A stretch of 64,000 bases of DNA from CAWBOY01 sp963790585 (GTDB lineage Bacteria > Planctomycetota > Planctomycetia > Gemmatales > Gemmataceae): assembly GCA_963790585.1 (NCBI GenBank), contig CAWBOY010000002.1, forward strand, positions 1,240,001-1,304,000, given 5' to 3'. How positions within the stretch are numbered: the first letter of the stretch is position 1; every line of letters starts with the position of its first letter. This document shows positions 9,870 through 20,300 of the stretch, piece after piece. The translations under genes and the position numbers were made by a program. The notes under the pieces are model-generated. The model saw nothing but the letters and a program-made list of their open reading frames with translations. It searched no databases and was not told where the DNA came from.

Positions 9870-10277
9870 GCGACTCAAAAGTTTAGAGCCTATCCGCAAA
9901 GGCGCTCCCGCAAATCAATCTCAAAACAACCCAAAAAGGGGCTATGCGAAGAGGACAAATAATAGGTGAACAAACGCAATAACGCAGCAAAACCCCCAGT
10001 CGCTTGACGCAAAGGCTCTCGCATGATCATGGTAGCTGAACAGCAACATAGCGGCCGTGCTTATGTTGTTTGATTTTGGCGCCCACGCTTCCGTGGCGGA
10101 GTCTGGGGGCAAATGAAACGAATTCCTCTGGTTCCCTTCGGCTCACGTTTAATGACGCAGGCCAGTCCCTTCAATCAGAATCCTTTTTTCCTTGTAAGAC
10201 TCAACTTTCCCGCCGGTATTCCTCTTTAGGAGGACGCGACTACACGGCCTCCACTGTTTCTCTTTGGAGTTCCGGCT
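9870..10277. other. Intergenic stretch, no gene recognised
   Basis: About 400 bases without a credible coding frame. A small CCACG-CTTC-CGTGG hairpin at about 10081-10096 and Pu/Py-skewed low-complexity sequence are present. It probably holds the leader of the gene at 10278 and the end of the DUF1501 transcript. Confidence 0.4.
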
Positions 10278-10730
10278 ATGAACGCGGTCAAGGATCACAA
10301 GCTGTCGATAGAGGATTTGGCGGGGCAATGGACCGAGTCGGCTCTCAAGATTCTCAAGACTGCCGGGCTGCGGCCGATTTCCGTGGAACTCGAACTCGAG
10401 GTGTGGAGAACGTTGAAAGTGGTACTCGCGGCCGATCTTCGCTGGCAGCGGATGTTTCGCTTTTCGACACTGCTGTCGCTTAGCACGCTGATGGAACAGT
10501 CGCTTCGCAAAGCCACGCTTTTGATTCTGCGGAAGTTCGTGCCTCAATCGTTGTCGACGGTGGTCACACAGCGAATTGGACAGCTGGCCGAGGAACAGCG
10601 ATCTTTCGCCGTCAAGCGCGGCCTTTATTCGGCGACGGTTCGTCTGCCGGCCGCCACGCGAGCTGCATCGAATTTGTCGCAATCGGGTCTTGTTCCGCGA
10701 GCGACTGTTGCCGCGGCTTTCGCCGGATAG
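10278..10730 (+). CDS. Hypothetical protein, helical, 150 residues
   Basis: Not recognised. ATG 10278 has GGAG 8 bases upstream. The protein is predicted mostly alpha-helical, with many Leu/Arg (WRTLKVVLAADLRWQRMF, then TLMEQSLRKATLLILRKF), and has no signal peptide or clear transmembrane segment. It ends 75 bases before the ECF sigma gene in the same direction, so it may share a transcript with the signalling genes downstream. Codon use matches its neighbours. Confidence is that it is a real gene rather than in any function. Confidence 0.6.
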   Translation: MNAVKDHKLSIEDLAGQWTESALKILKTAGLRPISVELELEVWRTLKVVLAADLRWQRMFRFSTLLSLSTLMEQSLRKATLLILRKFVPQSLSTVVTQRIGQLAEEQRSFAVKRGLYSATVRLPAATRAASNLSQSGLVPRATVAAAFAG

Positions 10731-10804
10731 CAGCGTCGGCGATTCGAGTCGGGATATAATGGCGGAGGACAATTTCATCTAGACCGACGCCACGAGGACA
10801 AGGA

Positions 10805-11407
10805 ATGCAAGAATCACCGGCAACGCGAGCTAGCTTGCTGGTTCGCTTGCGTGACGGCGGCGACGCCGGTGCCTGGCGCGAATTTGTGCGTCTGTATGCG
10901 CCCATTATTTATGGCTTCGCTCGCAAGCGCGGCCTGCAAGATGCCGATGCCGCCGATTTGATGCAAGACGTCCTGCGCTCCGTTTCGTTGGCGGTTCCGC
11001 GGATGGAATACGACCCAGCGCGTGGCACCTTTCGCGGCTGGCTCTTTACCATCACGCGGAACAAAGTCTTCAATTTCACGGAAGGCCGTGCCCGGCGCGT
11101 GCAGGGTTCGGGCGACTTGCGCGTGCAACGGCGGCTGGAAGAACAAGCAGATTCGGGAAGTGCCTTGTCGGCCGATTGGGAAGCCGATTATCAGCGTTCA
11201 CTGGCGGCGCAAGCAATGGAACGTGTCAAAGCCGAGTTTCAATCCGCGACGTGGGATGCTTTTGTTCAAACATCGCTGGAGGGCCGGTCGGCCGCTCTCG
11301 TGGCGAGCCGAGTCGGGCTTTCGGTGGGGGCGGTATACGTGGCCAAGAGCCGAGTCATCGCGCGCCTCCGGCAAGAAATCGAACGCATGCAAGAGGACGA
11401 GCTATGA
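10805..11407 (+). CDS. ECF-type RNA polymerase sigma factor
   Basis: This 200-residue sigma-70 family protein has sigma2 around residues 20-90 (WREFVRLYAPIIYGFARKRG, DAADLMQDV, FRGWLFTITRNKVFNF) and a sigma4 helix-turn-helix near 150-190 (SLEGRSAALVASRVGLSVGAVYVAKSR in two parts). It directs RNA polymerase to alternative promoters. AAGGA lies immediately upstream of ATG 10805. Its stop overlaps the ATG of the kinase gene in ATGA (11404-11407), so both proteins are made together. The partner carries a zinc-binding anti-sigma type motif, which suggests that the kinase protein controls this sigma factor. Target promoters cannot be told from the window. Confidence 0.92.
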   Translation: MQESPATRASLLVRLRDGGDAGAWREFVRLYAPIIYGFARKRGLQDADAADLMQDVLRSVSLAVPRMEYDPARGTFRGWLFTITRNKVFNFTEGRARRVQGSGDLRVQRRLEEQADSGSALSADWEADYQRSLAAQAMERVKAEFQSATWDAFVQTSLEGRSAALVASRVGLSVGAVYVAKSRVIARLRQEIERMQEDEL

Positions 11408-13607
11408 GCGTATCCTGCCACTGTCCTAGCTCCGCGGAATTGTGCGAGCTTTTGGATCATTCCGGTCCGGACTCGGATCAACTCGCGGTCGTCTCGCATT
11501 TGGACCATTGTTCCTCATGTCAGCAATCGTTGGAGGCTTTGGCGAGCGGCGGCGGCTCGATTGTAGCCACCATTTTAGACCAGCCCGCTCTCAAAGTGCC
11601 CGATTCAAGCTCCGCCTATTGGTCCGCGCTGCGGAAAGCAGAACAAGCCGTGGCAGTGGTCGATTATGGCAAGCCAAAATCGCGTGGCGAAGTCTCTCTC
11701 GCATTCTTGAACCCGCCTGAAGACGGCAGCCATTTGGGCAGCCTGGCCAACTTCAACATCCTCCGCGTCATTGGCCGCGGCGGCATGGGCGTCGTTCTTC
11801 ACGGCGTCGACACCTGTTTGGAACGTGACGTCGCGATCAAGGTGCTTGATCCAGAATTGTCCAAAGATGAGTTTGCCGCCGAGCGCTTTTGTCGTGAAGC
11901 GCGAACGGCGGCGTCGATCAATCACGAAAATGTCGTGGCCGTTTACCAGGTTGAACACGATGAAGAAAAGGACATTCCCTTCATCGTAATGGATCTTATC
12001 TCCGGCGAATCGTTGGAGAAGAGACTGGAACGAGAGGGCCGGCTATCTTTGGGAGAGATCGTCAGCATCGGCATGCAAACTGCCGCGGGATTGGCAGCCG
12101 CCCATGAGAAGGGCCTCATCCATCGAGACATCAAGCCCGGCAATATCCTGCTCGAACGATCGGGCCGGCGCGTGAAGTTGACCGATTTCGGTTTGGCCCG
12201 CGCCGCCGACGATTCGCGCCTGACCCGCACGGGTCTTGTCGCGGGTACTCCGCTTTACATGTCCCCCGAACAGGCTAATGGCGAAGAACTGGACGCGCGG
12301 TCCGACCTATTTAGTCTTGGAGTCGTTCTCTACGAATTGGCGGCCGGCGAGCCGCCCTTCAACGGCAAGACGCCTTTAGCCGTTTTGAAGGGTGTTACCG
12401 AGGGCAAGCAGGTCCCTCTCCAGGAACGCAATCCAGAAATGCCGGAATGGTTTGTTCACATCGTCGATCGGCTGCTCGCCAAGAAGCCGGCAGATCGATT
12501 CCAGTCGGCTCGAGAGGTAGCGGATGAATTGGAACATTTTTGGGCTCTACTAAAGTCATCCGAAACTTTTGTATGCCCGAAGAAAAGGGCGGCCCACTTT
12601 CGCAAGACCATCGCTTTGGGGGCCATGGCCGGTTTGGCCACGTTGCTCATCGGCTCCCTGGCCCTGTTCTTGCTCATGCCTCGTCCGAGTCACCCGGACG
12701 TCAAAATTCCCACGCCGTTGCATATATACAAAGGAAACGCTGGGCCCCTTTGGTCGTTGGCCGTCTCGAAAGATGGGAAAAACCTAGCCATGGGAACCGA
12801 CGAGGGCACGGTGAAGTATTGGGATGTCGCCGGCGAAAAAGTGCTTTGGACGCTGAACGCTCATAAGGCCCCAATATGGCGCTCGCCCTGTCGCCGCGAG
12901 ACGACTATTTTGCCACCGGCAGCGACGACGGCCATGCCGTGATCTGGGACCTGAAAACACAAAAGGAAGTTCACTCCCTCTCGAGTAGCGCCGGGGTTCG
13001 TTCTCTCTCGTTTGATCCCGAAGGGAAAACCCTGGTGACTGGTAGTCGCGACGGCATGGTCAAAGTCTGGGACGTCAGTACCGGCAAGGAGATTCCTCTT
13101 GCGATCTCAGGGCACGCTGGTCCGGTCATCGCGGTTGCTTTCGGGCCGGACGGCAAGACGATCGCGTCCGCCAGCGGCGACAAAACTATCAAAATTTGGA
13201 ATGCTTCCAATGGCAGACCAATGTTGACGCTCATTGGCCACGAGAGCGGCATTTACGGAATTGCCTTTGCTCCGAACGGCCGCTACCTCGTTTCCGGAGG
13301 CTGGGACAGGACCGTGCGCCTGTGGGATCTTGACTCGGGAAGTCAGATCGCCAAGCTCAATGGCCATACCCAGGATGTCTGGTCAGTGGCCTTCAACCCG
13401 GAAGGGACTCTGTTCGCCTCCGCCGGCGAAGATCAGATCGTGCGCATATGGAGCGTCGACTCGAAAAAAGAGGTCGCCGCATTCCACGCCTCTGACGGCG
13501 TCATTCTCAACGTGCGGTTTAGCCCGGACTCCGGCGTCATCATGGCCGGAGGAAAAGATGGCATTGCACGCGCCTGGAATATGGCCTCTTTGCCCCCATT
13601 AGAGTGA
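11404..13607 (+). CDS. Ser/Thr kinase with N-terminal ZAS-like motif and C-terminal WD40 propeller (frameshifted)
   Basis: ATG 11404 overlaps the sigma stop. Residues 32-39 read H-x3-C-x2-C (SHLDHCSSC), the motif of zinc-binding anti-sigma domains. A PknB/Hanks-type kinase follows: GRGGMG near 124, the VAIKVL lysine, HRDIKPGN near 240, TDFG near 261 and the SPEQ activation segment. One transmembrane helix lies at about 403-424. The outside part holds seven WD repeats, exactly one complete beta-propeller. Repeat 2 is broken at 12878: ATATGGCGCTC should read ATATGGGCGCTC, giving PIWALALSP, so one G is missing in a GGG run. Full length is about 734 residues. Likely role: a membrane sensor that holds and phosphorylates the cognate ECF sigma; this is inference from the layout. 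Confidence 0.9.
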
Positions 13608-13846
13608 CAGGCGTAGCTGTCCGTTCCACCACACCACATCCAACGTTTGCGCCAAACCGAAAACACCAGGACCGTCGCCACACGCCTTCGCCCAGAATGG
13701 TCGTCTCGGCCGTGTTGGAACGGTCATCTCAAAACGAACGGCCAAACGAAATTTGCCATTTAGACCATTTTCGAGGAGCGATTCGCACTTTGCCGGCAGA
13801 TACTCATAGCAGAGACAAGGCGAGTTCTCCGAAGGTGAATTCATCG

Positions 13847-16809
13847 ATGCCGAAAGCAGCACTGATGCAAATGTTAGATCGCTGGACAGGAGCGCGCGAG
13901 TGCGACCCTGATTCGAGCCTTCTCACGCGCTTCCTCACGAGCCGCGACGAAGACTCCTTCGCGGTCCTTGTCCAGCGCCACGGCCCCCTCGTTTACGGCA
14001 CTTGCCAGCGAATTCTCGGCAATCGAACCGATGCAGATGACGCTTTTCAGGCGGTTTTCTTCGTCCTCGCTCGACGGGCGCACTCGCTGAAACTGGATCG
14101 TGGCATCGGTCCCTGGCTGCATGCCGTGGCTCTGCGCATCGCGAAGAAGCTTCGATGTCAAATCGTTCAGCGGAGATTGCGCGAAATGGCAGCCGCCAAG
14201 ACCGAACAGGTAGAAGCGGCGGCCCCCGAACACGATTTCTGGGAGCTCATCGACGAGGAACTCGCACGCCTGCCGTTGCCGCTGCGCGAAGCATTGCTGC
14301 TCTGTGATTTGAGCGGGCAATCGCATGCGCGGGCCGCGGCGTCGTTGGGATTGGCGAAAGGGACAATCACGAAGCGCCTGGCGAAGGCTCGCGAAGAGTT
14401 GGCGACACAGTTGCGGCGACGTGGTATCACGCTCGGCGTCGGTGGATTGTCAACCATGATCGCCACGCAAGCCACGGCGTCGGTCCCCGCGCAGCTCGTG
14501 CTGGAAACGGCAAAGCAGGCAGTAGCATTTTCGGTCCGACAAGTCAGCGGCTCAATAACAGCAAAAACTTTGGCGGAGGGTGTCATGCGTTCACTCAGAT
14601 TCGGTGTGTTAAGGGTGTGGCTGGTGGTTGGCGTACTCGGATTGGCGCTGGCCGGCGGCGGCCTGATGCTCGCGAGCGGACCTGGGAATCCAGGTGAGAA
14701 GATGGTCGAACAACCACCGGCCAAGGCCGACGCGAAACCCGATGCGGCAAAGGTTGGAACAATGTGGAAGGAAAACTTCACGGCCGAGTATGAGAGCAGC
14801 TTACCCGTGTCCGTGGCATTCTCCAAGGACGGCAAGACATTGCTCTCCGGCGACACAAACGGCGATGTCATGGCCACGCAGTTCCCCAGCGATCCACCAA
14901 CATACCGCTGGAAGTCCAAGGTCGGCGGCTCGCACGCGGCCGTGGCCTACTCGGCCGATCAGAAAATAGTCTACGCCACCTCCAAAGCTGGCGTGACGCT
15001 GTTGGACGCCGGGACGGGGAAAATTATTGGTACTGTCACGACCGAGGATCGTGCGCCCGTGGCGATTGGAGTCTTCCCCGACGATGTGAGGCCGGGCGCC
15101 GGTTATGCGGCCGAAAAACATCGATTTTCAAAGATCGCTTTCGGAGATGCGTTCGGGTATCACGTCCGCTCGGGGCCTGCGGGCGGCTTACATGTGGTGG
15201 AAGGCGGCATTTCCATCAGTCTCGTTGCCAAAGGCGCGAAGCCTATGGATATGGCAGCCGTGCCGCTCGCGGTTGATCCGAAGGGCCGCTCGGCGATCAT
15301 GACCGGACCCATCGACGCGAAGACGAAGAAGAATGTCCTGTGGGCCTACGTTTGCGGCGACTACGAAAAGGACAGCCCGGGCAACCGCGTGATGGTCGGC
15401 CACACCGCGACCGTCATTTCGGCCGCCTGGTCGAAAGAAGGCAGCACCGCGGTGACCGGTGACGCCGACGGCCGGGTGATCGTGTGGGACGCACAGACGA
15501 TGAAGGAAGCACGCCGCGTCGAACTCGGCGGCCGCGTCATGGCCGTCGCGATCGCCGATGATGGCAAATACATTGCCGCCTCCGTCCGCGCCAAGCAGGG
15601 CGCCGAGGTCTACGTTTGGGAGAAGGCGAAGCCAACGAACGCCATGAGACCGATCCACAACCAGCAAGGCGACTTCAGCGGCGAGCCTCACGCGAGCCTC
15701 GCGTTCTCAGCCGACAGTAAGCGACTCGCTGGATGCGCGATCGACAAGAAATGGCTCCAGCTTGATCCCAAGCCTGTCCTCCTTAGTGGCCAAGTCCACG
15801 TATGGGAACTCGCCGCGGAGCCAAAGGCCCAACCGTCGCCGAAACACCTGTACAATAAACAGTTACCCAAGGGCAGTTCCCCGCACTTCGTCATCGTCAA
15901 CAACTACACGTTTTACACAATTGCGACGAAGGAAGGAGCGATCGACTTCCACGACATCAAGGATGGGCATATCCAGGGTCGAATCGTTCTCGGGAAGTTC
16001 ACCATTGGGGCAATAAAGGTCTCGTCGGATCGCAAGTGGCTGGCGATGGAGCAACGCTCAGCAACTCCCTCCGAAACCTTCGACGTCGGCGTCTACCTGT
16101 GGCCGCCAATACCCAAAGCCACGATTCCTTCGTGCGGCCAAATGCTCGATGTCGCATCGGGAGGAAAGGTCGTCGCCGTGGTCCGCGACAGGCAGATCGA
16201 ACTATGGGACACCGGGACCGCGAAGAAACTCAAGGACGCCCCATTCAAGCACACACAAATCGACGCCGCCCAGTTCTCGCCCGACGGCAAACTGCTGGCG
16301 CTCTCCGACCGCAACGAACTCGTTCTCTGGCGCTGGGAGGAAAACACACACGAACGAGTCGCCGTCGGCCACCCCGTCGGGTCGCTGACATTCACCCCCG
16401 ACGGCAAGTTCCTGGCATCTGGGCCGACGCCTGGAGATAGTATCGAGATCCGTGAGGTTGAAACGCGCAAGGTGGTGCAGACACTTACTAACGGCACGAA
16501 GCAGCCGATGAGCGTTTCGCGTATGTTCTACACCCAGGGCGGCCGAGGTACCTGATCGCGTGCGACAACAGCAAAGATGTGAAAGCGAGCCGTATCAATC
16601 TCTGGGACACAGTGAGCGATTCGATCGCTCATCAGATCGCACTGCCAGCCGGCCAACCGTGTAACATCGACGTTACTCCAGACGGCCGTTACCTGGCCGC
16701 TATGCTCGAAGATGGCGATTCCGGCATGAAGCTGAGCGTGTGGCGGCTCGACGGTGCCAAGCCAAAGCTGGAGCCAGCGTCGCCGCCCGCGACAGTGCCG
16801 CCGCGCTAA
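13847..16809 (+). CDS. ECF sigma factor fused through a membrane helix to WD-repeat domain (frameshifted near 3' end)
   Basis: ATG 13847 follows GAAGGTGA at a fair distance. Residues about 25-110 are sigma2 (SFAVLVQRHGPLVYGTCQRIL, DADDAFQAVFFVLAR) and about 130-190 sigma4 (LPLPLREALLLCDLSG, LGLAKGTITKRLAKAREEL). A transmembrane helix follows near 255-275 (VLRVWLVVGVLGLALAGGG), then about 700 residues of WD-like repeats (GHTATVISAAWSKEG, GRVIVWDAQT, FSPDGKLLAL, FTPDGKFLASG). At about 16535-16549 the frame breaks at QGGRG; RYLIACDNSKDVKASRINLWD continues in another frame to 16809. Total is about 986 residues. Membrane-tethered sigma factors with C-terminal extensions are known in Planctomycetes; how this one is released is not visible. 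Confidence 0.88.
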
Positions 16810-16945
16810 CGTGGAGGGCCAAATCGTCCGCTTTTCATTCCACGCCTTCACCTTCGACGAGAGCGCTCTTCCATCCGTAATCTTAAGTTAATGCCGAAGA
16901 CGTGAACTTCGGCGGCGATTCCACTTCTCCGAGGAGGCTACTGCG

Positions 16946-18001
16946 ATGCGCCTGCGCCTTGCCCTGCCGTTCGTGTTTTTCGTTGCGCTTTGCTTGTTCA
17001 TGCCGAACCGTCCAGGCGACGCCGCTCCGGTACCACCCGCAGCTCGGATTAGCAACAAGTATGTCTTGGACAACGCCTTTGCGATCGCGGTGGTGAACAC
17101 CAAACCGATTCTCGAGTCGGCGCTTTACAAAGGCAACTACGAAGCGATGGTCGCTGGCCATCTCAAGGAAGAGCCGGTTGCCTCGATTCTGGCGGCCGCG
17201 GCGTTCGATCCGCGCAAGGATATCGATTTCATCTTTCTGATGCTGGATCCGTCGTCATTCGGCTCGCCCGGCGATCCGAAAAAGGTCGGCGGCGACGGTC
17301 CGAGCGTCCTGTTCCAGGGCCGCTTTGACGCCAAGGCAGTGGACGCGGCAATCGAGAAAATCAATTCATTCCACGCCGGCGCTGTCAAAGTCCACGCGCG
17401 CGGCGACGCCAAGATTTTTGAAATTGTCGGCGGGCCGATGTGGGCGGCGCTGCTCGACAAGGAAAATGCCATGTTATCCGGCAGCAAAGCGACCATAGAA
17501 GCCGCTATGGATAAGGCCGCTGGCAAGGCTACCACGACGCTAACGAATAAGACCTTCAGCGACTTATTCGGAAAAATAAAGGGTGACGATGCCTTGAGTG
17601 TGGCGGCCGCCGGCGAGATGATTTGTAACGCTTCCTATACCGCCGATGCTACGGGTCGGTTCGAGGCGAAATTCACCACTCTGAGCCAGGTTGGCGTCGA
17701 GGCGGTACAAGGGACTGCGGATGTGGCTGAACTGGTGAAATTCATGGCCACGGTCTCCAGCAAGGACGCGGCCGGGGCGAAAAATCTAGCCAAAACTTCG
17801 GCGGATGGATTGCAGGTCACCGCCGGGTTCGTCGAAAAACAGCCGGGCTTCGAGAATTTGGCGAAGGCGATGCGTGCGATCAAGTTTGATTCAAAAGATT
17901 CCTCGATGACGCTCGAAGGAACTGCGGATTCGGACACAATGCAGAACGTTCTGAAAGGGATGTTATTTCGCGGCGCACCCGTTCCTCCAGAGCCGAAGTA
18001 G
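16946..18001 (+). CDS. Secreted protein of unknown function, 351 residues
   Basis: A GAGGAGG site precedes ATG 16946. Residues 1-26 form a Sec signal (MRLRLALPFVFFVALCLFM, cut near GDAA). The mature part is rich in Ala/Asp/Lys and alternates helices with short strands; there are no cysteines beyond one and no recognised domain. Phrases such as DPRKDIDFIFLML and MTLEGTADSDTMQNVLK suggest an alpha/beta fold as in planctomycete proteins that assess summed numerical terms, but I cannot name a family. It ends in a Pro-rich tail (RGAPVPPEPK). It follows the sigma-WD fusion by about 140 bases and could be a target or envelope partner; nothing proves this. Confidence 0.75.
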   Translation: MRLRLALPFVFFVALCLFMPNRPGDAAPVPPAARISNKYVLDNAFAIAVVNTKPILESALYKGNYEAMVAGHLKEEPVASILAAAAFDPRKDIDFIFLMLDPSSFGSPGDPKKVGGDGPSVLFQGRFDAKAVDAAIEKINSFHAGAVKVHARGDAKIFEIVGGPMWAALLDKENAMLSGSKATIEAAMDKAAGKATTTLTNKTFSDLFGKIKGDDALSVAAAGEMICNASYTADATGRFEAKFTTLSQVGVEAVQGTADVAELVKFMATVSSKDAAGAKNLAKTSADGLQVTAGFVEKQPGFENLAKAMRAIKFDSKDSSMTLEGTADSDTMQNVLKGMLFRGAPVPPEPK

Positions 18002-18032
18002 AGGCGGGATCGAAGCTCTTGGGAACGAAAAA

Positions 18033-18089
18033 ACCGAGCCGGCCCAGAAACGAGGACGCTGCCTACCTCGCTTCTGAAACCGGCCCGGT
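18033..18089. terminator. Imperfect hairpin between convergent genes
   Basis: ACCGAGCCGG...CCGGCCCGGT with an inner AGAAACGAGG...CCTCGCTTCT arm makes a stem of about 20 bp with a 10-base loop. It sits just after the stop of the secreted protein gene and may terminate it. Confidence 0.6.
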
Positions 18090-18110
18090 GTACGAACGGG
18101 GCTAGTGGCC

Positions 18111-18235
18111 CGTCTAGACTAAATCAATGGGTGGCTCTGACATTCCTGTCTGTGCAGCAAAAGGCAAATGCATCTGTTCCCACACAGACAGGAATGTCTG
18201 TGCCACCCATTGACTTAGTCTGGAGGGACTACTAG
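18111..18235. repeat. MITE-like palindromic element, copy 1
   Basis: CGTCTAGACTAAATCAATGGGTGGC at one end matches, inverted with few changes, GCCACCCATTGACTTAGTCTGG at the other; the arms continue through CATTCCTGTCTGTG and CACAGACAGGAATG around a loop containing CAGCAAAAGGCAAATGCATC. It has no coding capacity. A second copy lies at 21798-21914. Confidence 0.8.
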
Positions 18236-18308
18236 CTAGCCCCGATTCCTTTTCATGAAACCAGTATATACGACAAAACGGACGTTGCGAAAATAAATTA
18301 AATTTTAT

Positions 18309-19840
18309 TCACATATTCAGAACGGCCTGCAACCGTCCCTTCGACTCGTCGGCGACTTCTTGGTGCAGCGATCGGCCGTGCGCATCCATGGTTACGACAG
18401 CCGGGAAGTCCTTGACTTTTAGCTGCCAGACGGCCTCCGGGCTGCCGAACTGTTTTAGGTAGACATCGTCGATGGACTCGACGCAGCGAGCGTAAATCTG
18501 CGCCGCACCGCCAATGGCGTGGAGATAGACGCAACCGTAATCCTTGCAGGCCTGCAAGGTCTTTGGCCCCATCCCACCTTTGCCGATGACCGCCTTGATT
18601 CCGTAACGCGCGATGATGTCGGCCTGATACGGTTCTTCTCGGATCGACGTTGTCGGTCCCGCGGCGGTGACGCGCTGTTTGCCATTTTCTTCGAGAACAA
18701 CGGGACCGCAATGATAAATCACCCCGTTGCGTAGCACGGGCAGGTCGCCGCCTTTGTGCAGGTATTTATGGACTTCGTCGCGGCCCGTGAAGACCGTTCC
18801 GCTTAGAAGCACCATGTCGCCCGCTTTGAGCCCACGCACGTCCGCTTCGCTCAGCGGCGTCGTAAGGTGGATAGCGCGCTTGCCGCGCTCGCCGAGTTGG
18901 ACGCGTGCTTCGCCATCCGTGTAGTCATGGTCGAATTCACCGGGCGCTTGATAAAGCCATTCCACCACATCGCCCGAGGTATCCAGGACGACGCCGCGGC
19001 GACGGTAGGCCCAACACATATAGGACACGCTGACGAAAAAGGACGCCGGCAAGCGATTGAGGGCGGCGATTTTGCAGCAACCGACCGTCAGTTGGCCGCC
19101 GAATCCCATCGGTCCGATGTCGAGTCGATTGGCCTGGTCGAGAATGCGAGCTTCCAACGCGGCCAACTCCGGGACCGGATTCGTGTCGTCGACATCGCGC
19201 AGCAGTTGTTCTTTGGCGAATTTGTAGCCGCTCGCCCGATCGCCGCCAATGCAAACGCCGAGGAAGCCTGGGCCGCAGCCTTTGCCTTGCGCCTGCCAAA
19301 CGGCGTCGAGAACACAGCCGCGCACGCCTTCCAGGTCGCGGTCAAACCGTTTGCCGCCGAGAGTCGTCGGCAGGGAGTACTGAGCGTTCATGTTCTCGCA
19401 ACCGCCGCCCTTGAGGACAAGGCGGATGTCTATCGTGTCTTTTCGGTGCTGATGCCAGGTGAATACCGGGCTGCCTGGGCCGACATTGGTGCCGTTGTTC
19501 TCTCCGGTGAGACTGTCCACTGAGTTTTGCCGCAAGTACCCCTTGGCGGTCGCCTCGGCCACGGCTTCGCAAATCAGTTCTTCCAATTCGAGCTGGTCCA
19601 CGCCGACGGGAGTCGTGATGTAAAAGGTAACGGTGCCTGTGTCCTGGCAGATCGGAGGCGCTGAAAGCGCTTGGCCATGCCGATATTTTGGGACACGAGT
19701 TCGAGCGCCAGGTCGGCCTTGGAACCGGCTTGTTCGAGGGCTCGATGAGCCTCAATCACCTGAGAAACGTCGGGCGGCAGAAAGGCCGAGGTGCGGCGTA
19801 TCAGTTCAAGAATGTTGCCGTGGAATTGATTGCTATTCAT
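18309..19840 (-). CDS. Fumarate hydratase, class I, iron-sulfur (frameshifted)
   Basis: The enzyme interconverts fumarate and malate in the TCA cycle using a 4Fe-4S cluster. ATG 19840 has AAGG 8 bases upstream. The N-terminal part reads to MAKRF and then leaves frame; ICQDTGTVTFYITTPVGVDQ, with the first cluster cysteine, continues in another frame and joins DQLELEELICEAVAEA. The break is near 19660-19672 (AAGCGCTTTC), where one missing base explains it. Further cluster cysteines are in GVCIGGDR and TVGCCKIAAL. The C-terminal beta domain holds LLSGTVFTGRDEVHKYL, TAAGPTTSIRE, VIGKGGMG and AIGGAAQIYA. Joined length of about 510 is normal for the single-chain form. It stands alone between palindromic elements. 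Confidence 0.92.
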
Positions 19841-19984
19841 GATCCAATCCTTAGTCGCTGACGTCGGGCCGACGCACTTTTGGTTAGTTTATCGACGGGA
19901 CACGCCGTCGTCTGACCTGCGAAGGTCCTGACTTGTAAAAGCGCAGGCGCGATGCTATCGAATTGACAGTGTCGTAGCGCTTAG

Positions 19985-20252
19985 GCGCAATACCGTTCGT
20001 CTAAGGGGTTTTCTTTTGCCCAATCCCTGGGCGGACCAGCCTTGCCATGCCAAAGCACTTTTGGCAAGAGTGGTCGTTTTAACCATGTTGATCGTCTTGG
20101 TGATTATTAAGATAAGTACATGTGAATAAAGAATTTACGCGCCAACCTTGGAAGCCAGGTTATTTGGCAAGGATGCACCCTTGCCAAATAAAAGTTTGCC
20201 GTTGTCCACTATAGGAAGAGCGAGGCGCCGGGTTAGACGAACGGTATTGCGC
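19985..20252. repeat. Nested palindromic element upstream of the ArnT-like gene
   Basis: A 20-base arm, GCGCAATACCGTTCGTCTAA (19985-20004), recurs exactly inverted at 20233-20252. Inside, TTATTTGGCAAGG (20160-20172) and CCTTGCCAAATAA (20179-20191) form a perfect 13-bp hairpin with a 6-base loop, and CTTTTGGCAAG appears near 20060. The unit looks like a non-autonomous, MITE-type element. It fills nearly all of the gene-free 19841-20300 stretch and ends about 50 bases before the start at 20301, so it may contribute the leader of that gene. Confidence 0.7.
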
Positions 20253-20300
20253 TTAGGCGACATCGTGAGAGCGGGCGTTCTGGGCAAGGAGGCAAATCGA

